From assembly GCA_029267975.1 (NCBI GenBank), contig JAJUHH010000206.1, forward strand, positions 1 to 5,723: DNA of 5,723 bases. Reading direction: 5' to 3'. The first letter of the stretch is position 1. The number at the start of each line of letters is the position of its first letter. The notes under the pieces were generated by a model. That model ran no database searches and had not been told where the DNA came from. It saw only the letters and a program-made list of their open reading frames with translations. Positions 1 through 5,723 of this stretch are shown piece after piece. Source of the stretch: Clostridiales bacterium. GTDB taxonomy: Bacteria; Bacillota; Clostridia; Lachnospirales; Lachnospiraceae. A program made the translations under genes and the position numbers.

Positions 1-3000
1 AGCCGCCATGGTACCCCTTCGGTGGGTGATGATGATGAACTGCGTATCCCTGGTCAGCTTATGCAGGTACTTAGCAAAGCGGCCCACATTGGAATCGTCC
101 AGGGCTGCTTCAATCTCGTCCAGCAGACAGAAGGGTGAGGGCTTTAGATTCTGGATGGCAAATAATAAGGAAATTGCCGTTAATGCCTTCTCACCACCGG
201 ATAGCTGCATCATGTTCTGAAGCTTCTTGCCCGGAGGCTGTGCATTGATACGGATGCCTGCTTCAAGAATGTCTTCTCCTTCCGTCAGCTCAAGATCAGC
301 TTGTCCTCCACCGAATAACTCCTTAAAGACCACATTAAACTCAGCATTGATGGCCTTGAATTTTTCTGCAAACTGAAGCCTCATCTCAGTATCCAGCTCA
401 GTGATGATCTGCTGGAGTGCTTCCTCAGCCTTAATTAGATCCTCCCTCTGATTGCTAAGGAACTCATAACGTTCGGACAGGCTGCGATAATCCTCAATTG
501 CATTGACATTAACATCGCCAAGTTCTTTGATCTTACCCTTGATCTCAGCGATCATCTTCTTCACCTGAGGGAGGTTCAGTTCTTCATCAATGGGATATTC
601 GGAGGCTGTGGTATAAGTTAATTCATATTCTTCCCACATGTAGCTCATCTGCAGATCGGACTGTTCAATCATCTTCTCTCTCTGACTGTTTAAACGGAAG
701 CATTCCTTATCAAGCTCTGTCATCCTGTTGGACAGTTCCTCCCGCTTGCTAAAGAAGTTTTTATGGATGCTGGTAATATGTTCCCGCTCAGCGCTTTTTA
801 GATTGATCTTTTCTTCCAGCTCTATGATTCTTGTATGGTAGGAAGCGATTAATTCCTCTGTCTGTCGGATAAGTTCCCTCTTCTCTTCGATTACCTTAGA
901 AGACTTCAGGATATCAGCCTTCAGCGCTTCCTCTTCTTCATAGAGCCTTTCAATCTCACGCTTGACACGCTTTACATTCTCCAGAATGAACTGATTGCTC
1001 TGCTCTAAGGTGGAAAGCTCTAATTTGAGGGCGGAGGCCTTCTCACTAGCAAGCTCTTCCTTCTTCCTTTCCTGCTCAAGCCTTAGGGTCAGCTGTTCAA
1101 TCTGGGCTTCCTTCTCTTTGTTTAACTGGGTATTCTGGGCAAGGGTTTCGCTCAGGTTTGAAAGATTATCCCTTAGATCTCTGGCTTGAAGCTCAATCTC
1201 CTGAAGCTCCTTCAGATATTCCTGATAAACAGCTTCAGATTCAGCCTTCTTCACCTTTTCACGTTCTAAGTTCATCTTTGCCGTATTTTGCTTTATAAAA
1301 CTTTCCTGTAACAGGGCCTTTACCTCTTCCAGCTCCTGGCGCAAGCTGCTTCGCTTATCCCGCGCCTGGTCCCTAGCAAGAAGAAGTTCCTTTGCTTCTT
1401 TATCAAGAGCAGCTACCGCCTCTTCCAGTTCCTCTATTTCTCGGCGTCTACCCAGCAAATTGCTGGCATTTTTATAAGCACCACCGGAGATGGAACCACC
1501 GGGCGTAAGAAGTTCACCCTCCAGTGTAACAATACGCAGGGTGTAATTATATTTTTTGGCAATCATGCTTGCATGATCGATATGATCAACTACCAGGATA
1601 CGGCCAAGAAGATAATCAATTAAGGCATCGAATTTCCTGTCTGCTTCCACCAGATAGCTTGCAAGGCCAAGCACACCGGTTTCCTTCAGAACCTTATCAT
1701 TGTTGAAGCAGCGGTCTGCAGTCATGTTGGTCAGGGGAAGGAAGGTGGCACGACCGAATTTATTTTGCTTTAAATACTGAATGAGATTTTTGGCGGTTAC
1801 TTCATTATCCGTTACAATATTCTGAATGGAACCACCAAGGGCAGTTTCAATGGCTGTCTCATAGGCTTTGTCAACCTTGATGATATCTGCAACTACACCA
1901 ATAATGCCGGGCACCTGGGCTTTTCGCTCCATTACCTTGCGGATACTATTCCCATAACCCTCATAGCGTTCCGTGAGATTCATTAAGGATTCCAGGCGTG
2001 ATTTTTCACCCAGATAAGTCATCTGCAGTTGATTATATTTTGCATTTAAGCTATCAATGGCGCTTTGCGCATCACTAATCTCCTTCTCGATCCTGTTACT
2101 GTTCTCAGTAGCACTGATAATCAGCTCCGATATCTGCTTTAAAGCTTCTTCTCCGGCCTGGATGGCTTCCACATACAAGCACTCTTCACTTTTATTTTTG
2201 AGTATTCTTTGATTGAGATCCGCCTTACGAAGGGTGTTCTGCTCCAGCATGGTCTCATAACGCTGCATATTGCTTTTAATGCCGGAATTAATGTTCAGAT
2301 GTTCAAAGATACTGTTGTTGCATTCCTCTATTTCCTTGGTGTACCTGGCGATGTTCTCCTTAATCTGATTTAATTCCTCCAAAGCTGCACTAAGCAGGTC
2401 ATCCATACCGGATATTTTCTCATCAATGCCCGCCTTCTCAGCAAGATAGCCGCTTTCCTCTGCTTTCTTCAGCTCTATTTCATGACGGTTAGTCTTGATT
2501 CTGTTTTCTATGTAAATATCATTTTGCTGTTGGGAAGTGATCTGTTCCTGAAGAACCTTAATCTCTCCCTCGGCCTTTTCTTTGCCAAGCTTTAGCTCAT
2601 TATAGAGCTTCTTATCTTCCTCGATGACAGCGTCGCATTCCTCCAGCTGCTGTTCCAGTCTTATATATTCATCCTTGGTATTTTCATAATCTAGCTTTGC
2701 ATGCTCATAATCAGAGCTTGCAATGCTTAATTTCTCCTCCAGCTGTTCCTTCTGGCTGCGCAGTCTTTCATATTCCTTCAGAAACTGGTTTACTTCCAGG
2801 CTCTTAAGGTCTTCCTTCAGCTTTAAGTAAACCTTGGCAACCGCGGACTGCTTCTCCAAAGGAGTCAGCTGCTTCTCAATTTCCTTGATAATATCTGTGA
2901 TACGGGAGAGATTTAACTTTTCTTCCTCCAGATTCTTTTCCGCCGCATATTTTCTTCTTTTAAACTTTACAATACCGGCAGCTTCATCAAAAAGCTCCCT

Positions 3001-3471
3001 GCGATCCTCCGGTTTACCACTTAAGATCTTATCAATCTGGCCTTGTCCGATAATGGAATAGCCTTCCTTACCGATACCGGTATCCATGAAGAGTTCATTG
3101 ACATCCTTTAATCGGCAGGGGCTGCCGTTGATCAGGTATTCACTTTCCCCAGAACGGTATACCCGTCTTGCGACGGTTACCTCTTCATAGTCTATGGGCA
3201 GCTTGTGATCGGAATTATCAAGGGTTATGGACACAAAAGCATAACCAAGCGGCTTTCGTGTCTGTGTACCGGAGAAGATAACATCCTCCATCTTGGCTCC
3301 ACGAAGCTGCTTGGCACTTTGTTCACCCAGGACCCATCGTACTGCATCGGCCACATTACTTTTACCACTACCGTTGGGGCCAACAATTCCGGTGATTCCA
3401 TCATGAAATTCCAATACAATTTTATTGGCAAAGGATTTAAAACCGTGAACCTCAATGTTCTTTAAATACAT
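1..3471 (-). CDS. smc: Chromosome segregation/condensation protein SMC (3' end cut by window edge)
   Basis: SMC is the long coiled-coil ATPase which, with ScpA and ScpB in bacteria, extrudes DNA loops and helps separate sister chromosomes. The frame is open for 1157 codons without a stop. The N-terminal head carries Walker A GPNGSGKSN (residues 31-39), an arginine-finger candidate R57 in LRGAK, and a Q-loop region IGQGQID (Q143, Q145). Long heptad-like, Glu/Lys/Leu-rich coiled coils run about 165-515 and 670-975. Between them lies a hinge (about 520-665) that ends in PGGSISGG. The C-terminal head starts near 980 (LGDVNVNAIEDY) and has signature LSGGEKAL (1090-1097), Walker B CLLDE (D1118, E1119) and H-loop H1150. 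The family is usually near 1190 residues, so about 30 are missing beyond the edge. The ATG at 3471 is chosen because MYLKNIEVHGFKSF is the normal SMC N-terminus and GGGAG lies 7 nt upstream. It follows rnc by 34 nt, probably in the same transcript. Identification is very secure. Confidence 0.98.
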   Translation of the reverse strand, partial: MYLKNIEVHGFKSFANKIVLEFHDGITGIVGPNGSGKSNVADAVRWVLGEQSAKQLRGAKMEDVIFSGTQTRKPLGYAFVSITLDNSDHKLPIDYEEVTVARRVYRSGESEYLINGSPCRLKDVNELFMDTGIGKEGYSIIGQGQIDKILSGKPEDRRELFDEAAGIVKFKRRKYAAEKNLEEEKLNLSRITDIIKEIEKQLTPLEKQSAVAKVYLKLKEDLKSLEVNQFLKEYERLRSQKEQLEEKLSIASSDYEHAKLDYENTKDEYIRLEQQLEECDAVIEEDKKLYNELKLGKEKAEGEIKVLQEQITSQQQNDIYIENRIKTNRHEIELKKAEESGYLAEKAGIDEKISGMDDLLSAALEELNQIKENIARYTKEIEECNNSIFEHLNINSGIKSNMQRYETMLEQNTLRKADLNQRILKNKSEECLYVEAIQAGEEALKQISELIISATENSNRIEKEISDAQSAIDSLNAKYNQLQMTYLGEKSRLESLMNLTERYEGYGNSIRKVMERKAQVPGIIGVVADIIKVDKAYETAIETALGGSIQNIVTDNEVTAKNLIQYLKQNKFGRATFLPLTNMTADRCFNNDKVLKETGVLGLASYLVEADRKFDALIDYLLGRILVVDHIDHASMIAKKYNYTLRIVTLEGELLTPGGSISGGAYKNASNLLGRRREIEELEEAVAALDKEAKELLLARDQARDKRSSLRQELEEVKALLQESFIKQNTAKMNLEREKVKKAESEAVYQEYLKELQEIELQARDLRDNLSNLSETLAQNTQLNKEKEAQIEQLTLRLEQERKKEELASEKASALKLELSTLEQSNQFILENVKRVKREIERLYEEEEALKADILKSSKVIEEKRELIRQTEELIASYHTRIIELEEKINLKSAEREHITSIHKNFFSKREELSNRMTELDKECFRLNSQREKMIEQSDLQMSYMWEEYELTYTTASEYPIDEELNLPQVKKMIAEIKGKIKELGDVNVNAIEDYRSLSERYEFLSNQREDLIKAEEALQQIITELDTEMRLQFAEKFKAINAEFNVVFKELFGGGQADLELTEGEDILEAGIRINAQPPGKKLQNMMQLSGGEKALTAISLLFAIQNLKPSPFCLLDEIEAALDDSNVGRFAKYLHKLTRDTQFIIITHRRGTMAA

Positions 3472-3478
3472 TCATAGT

Positions 3479-3483
3479 CTCCC
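3479..3483 (-). promoter_or_regulatory. Ribosome binding site of smc
   Basis: GGGAG on the minus strand lies 7 nt before the ATG at 3471. It favours that ATG over another at 3475, which opens a frame of only seven codons. No separate promoter is evident in the 34-nt rnc-smc gap, so smc is probably co-transcribed with rnc. Confidence 0.75.
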
Positions 3484-3505
3484 ATCTGATTTATCGCTGG
3501 CAGGT

Positions 3506-4222
3506 TCATGTTCCAGGCGTACTTCGCAGCTTTTGTATTGCCTGGTAAGCAGCCTCCTGCTCAGCCGCTTTCTTGGTACGTCCGCTACCGATACCGATTT
3601 CTTCATTGCCGATCAATACGGCTATGGTAAAGGTTTTACTATGATCCGGACCTTCCTCGGATATCAGCTTATAACGTAAGCGCTGCGTATTGTCCTCGTT
3701 CTGGATGATTTCCTGTAAGATAGTCTTGCTATCGAAAAAGAGATCTTTATTATTTAAGTTAGCTAAGATAAAGCTAGTAATAAACTCTTTTGCATTAGTA
3801 AAACCACCGTCTAAATAAATAGCTCCGATGATTGCTTCCAAAGCATCGGACAGGATGGAATCACGCTCTCTTCCCCCGGAACTGTCCTCTCCCTTTCCCA
3901 GGAATAAAAATTTACCGATACTAAGTTCACGGGCACAAGAAGACAGAGTTTGCTCGCAAACGATGCTGGCGCGGAGCTTTGTCAGATCACCCTCGGACAA
4001 ATCGGTATATTCTTTGTACACATATTCACTTGTAACAAGCTCAAGTACGGCATCACCTAAAAACTCCAGCCGTTCATTACTCTTATCCTTGCTCAGTCTC
4101 ATTTCATTCGCATAGGAGCTGTGAGACAAGGCATGAAATAAAATGGAGGAATCATTAAAATGATACCCCAGAATGTTTTCCAGCTGAAGGAGTGCTGTAT
4201 CTGTTTTTTTTCGCATCTTCAT
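3506..4222 (-). CDS. rnc: Ribonuclease III
   Basis: This endonuclease cleaves double-stranded RNA, including rRNA precursors and structured mRNAs, and leaves 2-nt 3' overhangs; it acts in the cytoplasm as a homodimer. The 238 residues match the usual bacterial length. The RNase III domain (about 10-155) holds the signature NERLEFLGDAVLEL (49-62). E50, E53, D57, E77, D126 and E129 line up, at a constant offset of 12, with the E. coli acidic residues E38, E41, D45, E65, D114 and E117, so the metal site is complete. The double-stranded RNA binding domain (about 164-233) begins DSKTILQE, has GPDH (191-194) and ends in KKAAEQEAA (217-225). The ATG at 4222 is the first possible start: an in-frame TAG sits three codons upstream. 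It lies between acpP, across a 246-nt hairpin-rich gap, and smc, 34 nt downstream. This order is standard in Firmicutes. Identification is secure. Confidence 0.98.
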   Translation of the reverse strand: MKMRKKTDTALLQLENILGYHFNDSSILFHALSHSSYANEMRLSKDKSNERLEFLGDAVLELVTSEYVYKEYTDLSEGDLTKLRASIVCEQTLSSCARELSIGKFLFLGKGEDSSGGRERDSILSDALEAIIGAIYLDGGFTNAKEFITSFILANLNNKDLFFDSKTILQEIIQNEDNTQRLRYKLISEEGPDHSKTFTIAVLIGNEEIGIGSGRTKKAAEQEAAYQAIQKLRSTPGT

Positions 4223-4235
4223 TCTATCTGGCTAT

Positions 4236-4244
4236 ACCTCCTTT
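4236..4244 (-). promoter_or_regulatory. Strong, distant ribosome binding site of rnc
   Basis: AAAGGAGGT is a near-perfect Shine-Dalgarno sequence. It ends 13 nt before the ATG at 4222, longer than the usual 5-10 nt. No closer in-frame ATG, GTG or TTG exists, because TAG lies in frame between the site and the ATG. The long spacing may lower translation of rnc, whose product is normally scarce; that effect is inference. Confidence 0.75.
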
Positions 4245-4256
4245 CAACAAGACATG

Positions 4257-4286
4257 ATTATATGAAAAGCCCATAGATAAGGCGAA
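4257..4286 (-). promoter_or_regulatory. Possible promoter for rnc-smc
   Basis: A perfect -10 hexamer TATAAT occupies 4262-4257. The best -35 candidate, TTCGCC at 4286-4281, matches TTGACA at only three of six positions with an 18-nt spacer, and there is no extended -10 TG. A start near 4250 would place the rnc ribosome binding site a few bases into the transcript. The hexamer partly overlaps the base of the 4261-4310 hairpin. Being AT-rich, it could be fortuitous, so this is a weak call. Confidence 0.3.
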
Positions 4287-4310
4287 CCTTATACACAGGG
4301 CTTTTTCATA
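4261..4310 (-). terminator. Long hairpin between acpP and rnc; possible terminator or RNA-processing stem
   Basis: The outer arms 4261-4272 and 4298-4310 (TATGAAAAGCCC and its complement) pair over 12 bp with one bulged A. After a small internal loop, an inner 6-bp stem ATAAGG/CCTTAT (4277-4282 with 4287-4292) closes a UUCG loop in the minus-strand RNA. The outer stem ends GGGCTTTT, so a four-U stretch follows the G/C-rich part in the direction of transcription. That fits a weak intrinsic terminator after acpP, but the Us can also pair within the stem and no long U-run follows. A processing site or mRNA-stabilising stem in the rnc leader is equally plausible. The structure is certain as an inverted repeat; its role is not. 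Confidence 0.5.
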
Positions 4311-4329
4311 CCACTGATCATTTAAAACC

Positions 4330-4355
4330 TGTGAAAACTCAAATTTAGTTTCACA
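4330..4355. repeat. Inverted repeat in the acpP-rnc gap
   Basis: TGTGAAAACT and AGTTTCACA pair over 9 bp with one bulged A and a 7-nt loop. No U-run follows on either strand, so it is not a classic terminator. The TGTGA/TCACA ends recall CRP-type operators, but their spacing is too wide for one. It may be a hairpin in the acpP-rnc transcript. Confidence 0.45.
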
Positions 4356-4378
4356 ATAAAATCTGCATGATTCCATTG

Positions 4379-4396
4379 AAGAGTGAACTTACTCTT
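4379..4396. repeat. Short inverted repeat in the acpP-rnc gap
   Basis: AAGAGT and ACTCTT (4379-4384 with 4391-4396) form a 6-bp stem with a 6-nt loop. It is weak alone and is noted because it is one of four inverted repeats in this 246-nt gap. Confidence 0.3.
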
Positions 4397-4433
4397 ACTC
4401 TGCAATGATTGGGCGTCAATTACTATGCCTTTC

Positions 4434-4454
4434 GAATTATGTTTTTCATAATTC
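4434..4454. repeat. Perfect inverted repeat 14 nt after acpP
   Basis: GAATTATG and CATAATTC are perfect 8-bp arms around a five-base loop (AAAAA in the minus-strand RNA). It begins 14 nt past the acpP stop codon, where a 3' hairpin would be expected. The stem is AT-rich and the next bases in the transcript are GAAAGG rather than a U-run, so it is unlikely to terminate on its own. It could shield the 3' end of acpP mRNA after processing; that is inference. Confidence 0.45.
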
Positions 4455-4468
4455 AGTGAAAATACACA

Positions 4469-4705
4469 TTAGTTTAAAGCATTCTTTATCTGTTCAATCG
4501 CATCAGCTACAGTTACGATGTTCTCTGCATCCTCATTTGCGATCTCAATATCGAATTCTTCCTCGATCCCCATAATAATCTGGAAAACATCCAGAGAATC
4601 TGCGCCAAGGTCATCAACGAAGGTGGTCTCCATTGTAATCTCATCTTCGTCTACATTAAGTACTTCGCTTATAATTTTTTGTAACTTTTCAAATTCCATG
4701 ATCAT
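4469..4705 (-). CDS. acpP: Acyl carrier protein
   Basis: ACP is the small acidic cytoplasmic carrier that holds growing fatty acyl chains as thioesters on a 4'-phosphopantetheine arm. The frame gives 78 residues. The attachment site is S37 in the diagnostic DDLGADSLD (31-39), at the start of helix II. FQIIMGIEEEFDIEI follows, the conserved recognition helix and loop contacted by fatty acid enzymes. The acidic composition and length fit the family. The start is ambiguous: ATG at 4705 or ATG at 4699 (M3). The ribosome binding site GAAGGG (4714-4709) is 3 nt from the first and 9 nt from the second, and ACPs commonly begin MEFEKL, so the 76-residue form starting at 4699 is more likely. acpP follows plsX by 16 nt and is surely co-transcribed with it; PlsX uses acyl-ACP as its substrate. 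No fabD, fabG or fabH lies between them here. Confidence 0.97.
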   Translation of the reverse strand: MIMEFEKLQKIISEVLNVDEDEITMETTFVDDLGADSLDVFQIIMGIEEEFDIEIANEDAENIVTVADAIEQIKNALN

Positions 4706-4708
4706 TCA

Positions 4709-4714
4709 CCCTTC
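4709..4714 (-). promoter_or_regulatory. Ribosome binding site that decides the acpP start
   Basis: GAAGGG lies in the 16-nt plsX-acpP gap. It is 3 nt from the ATG at 4705, too close for normal initiation, and 9 nt from the ATG at 4699, which is near ideal. It therefore supports the downstream start. TGA immediately precedes the 4705 ATG in frame, so no longer form exists. Confidence 0.65.
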
Positions 4715-4721
4715 TTTTCAT

Positions 4722-5723
4722 TTATTCGTTTTTACTTAGGTTAATTCTGATTTTATCATTGATATTCTGCTCAGTAAAGGTTACACACTGGAAAATCGAA
4801 TTACGGACTTCCACACTTTTCGCATTTCCATGCGTCTTCACAACAAGACCATTCAAACCAAGCAATGGTGCCCCGCCGTACTTGGAGGCATCAAAGTCTT
4901 TCATGGTCTCCTTCAGAGCTGATTTAATAAGAAGTGCTCCTATCTTACTCTTTAGGGTACTCATAAGACCTGTTTTTATCTTTTTCAAAAACGCTGCGCC
5001 CAGACCTTCATACAGCTTCAGAATTACATTTCCCACAAATGCTTCGCAGACAATGACATCCGCGGCACCGTTGGGGATTTCTCTAGCTTCAATGCTGCCG
5101 ATAAAGTTGATATCAGTACAGCTCTTAAGTAAAGGGAAGGTTTCCTTTACTAACTGATTACCTTTTTCTTCTTCCGCTCCGTTGTTAACAATGGCTACCC
5201 TGGGGTTCTTTATGCCTAAGACATGCTCCATATAAATGGAACCCATCTTTGCAAACTGAACCAAATGGGAGGACCTGGCATCCACATTGGCACCACAGTC
5301 AATTAATAAAGATACACCATTCATGGTGGGAAGTAAAGGGGCAAGGGGCGGGCGTTCCACACCTTCCACTCTTCCAACGATCAGCTGACCTCCGGCTAAA
5401 ACGGCTCCGGTACTTCCGGCAGACACAAAAGCATCTGCTTCTTTATTCTTAACCATGTTCAATGCAACAACGATGGAGGAATTTTTCTTTCGGCGGATTG
5501 CCATAACCGGTGCTTCGCAGTTGCTTATGATCTCCGGCGCATGTACGATCACGATACGTTCCTTATCATAATCATACTCACGAAGTTCTTTCGTAATGAC
5601 ATCTTCCGGACCGGTTAATATAACTTTGATGTCCTTCCTTTCTTGAACTGCGAGTACCGCTCCTTTAATGATTTCGCCGGGGGCATTGTCGCCACCCATT
5701 GCATCTACTGCGACCGTAATCAT
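4722..5723 (-). CDS. plsX: Phosphate acyltransferase PlsX (acyl-ACP:phosphate)
   Basis: PlsX transfers the acyl chain from acyl-ACP to inorganic phosphate, making the acyl-phosphate that membrane enzyme PlsY uses to acylate glycerol-3-phosphate, the first step of phospholipid synthesis in most bacteria. It is a peripheral protein; no signal peptide or transmembrane segment is evident. The 333 residues fit the usual length of about 330-340. Family motifs in order are VDAMGGDNAPGE (6-17), SAGSTGAVLAG (101-111), DCGANVD (142-148), CEAFVGNVILK (226-236), YGGAPLLG (282-289) and HGNA (298-301). The ATG is the last codon of the window. It is taken as the true start because family members begin just before VDAMGGD, but the ribosome binding site and promoter cannot be seen. 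In many Firmicutes rpmF precedes plsX, and it may lie just outside. The gene ends 16 nt before acpP, which encodes its substrate carrier. Identification is secure. Confidence 0.97.
   Translation of the reverse strand: MITVAVDAMGGDNAPGEIIKGAVLAVQERKDIKVILTGPEDVITKELREYDYDKERIVIVHAPEIISNCEAPVMAIRRKKNSSIVVALNMVKNKEADAFVSAGSTGAVLAGGQLIVGRVEGVERPPLAPLLPTMNGVSLLIDCGANVDARSSHLVQFAKMGSIYMEHVLGIKNPRVAIVNNGAEEEKGNQLVKETFPLLKSCTDINFIGSIEAREIPNGAADVIVCEAFVGNVILKLYEGLGAAFLKKIKTGLMSTLKSKIGALLIKSALKETMKDFDASKYGGAPLLGLNGLVVKTHGNAKSVEVRNSIFQCVTFTEQNINDKIRINLSKNE

Noticed and set aside
165..3000. Repetitive Glu/Lys/Leu-rich coding sequence that could suggest tandem repeats or a low-complexity insertion
   Set aside because: It is the normal pair of SMC coiled coils around the hinge. 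There are no exact tandem repeats and the frame is continuous.
3225..3455. 76-codon minus-strand frame inside the start of smc
   Set aside because: It lies in another frame of smc, whose own frame encodes an unmistakable SMC head with Walker A. It is a shadow.
3473..3475. Alternative ATG four bases upstream of the smc start
   Set aside because: It reads MNVFKEH then stop. It is out of frame with SMC and is not a useful start.
4330..4355. CRP/FNR-like operator (TGTGA ... TCACA)
   Set aside because: The half-sites are separated by far more than the 6-nt spacing of a CRP site. A hairpin explains the symmetry better.
4759..5157. 132-codon plus-strand frame opposite plsX
   Set aside because: It lies wholly antisense to a well-supported plsX, resembles no known protein, and is typical of a shadow frame.
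1..5723. A novel defence, mobile or biosynthetic system
   Set aside because: All coding space is taken by four conserved housekeeping genes in a canonical order. There is no transposase, integrase, CRISPR repeat, attachment site or foreign gene.

Overview
The window is a run of conserved housekeeping genes, all on the minus strand. In transcription order (right to left) they are plsX (phosphate acyltransferase), acpP (acyl carrier protein), rnc (ribonuclease III) and smc (chromosome-condensation ATPase). smc runs off the left edge about 30 codons short of its expected end. The order plsX-acpP-rnc-smc is classic for Firmicutes. With no fab genes between plsX and acpP, with strong GGAGG-type ribosome binding sites and with this protein style, a clostridial host is likely, perhaps Lachnospiraceae. 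That placement is inference from recall, not from a search.

Region by region. 5723-4722 is plsX, whose ATG is the last codon of the window, so its promoter and ribosome binding site lie outside. After 16 nt comes acpP (to 4469). A 246-nt gap (4468-4223) follows, the only sizeable non-coding stretch. It holds four inverted repeats, one of them a long, nearly perfect hairpin, and a TATAAT hexamer just before the rnc ribosome binding site. rnc (4222-3506) and smc (3471 to the edge) are 34 nt apart. All four reading frames are intact and the catalytic motifs visible in rnc, smc and plsX are present. The smc frame is open from its ATG to base 1.

Functionally, PlsX and AcpP work together at the junction of fatty acid and phospholipid synthesis: ACP carries the acyl chain and PlsX moves it to phosphate. 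RNase III processes double-stranded RNA, and SMC organises the chromosome. The last two are linked to the first two by conserved operon order rather than by a shared pathway.

I see no mobile element, CRISPR array, tRNA, rRNA or novel defence-type system here. The most interesting part is the hairpin-rich acpP-rnc gap, which may terminate, process or restart transcription. The hairpin just ahead of rnc could be a substrate of RNase III itself, which is a testable hypothesis and not an observation.
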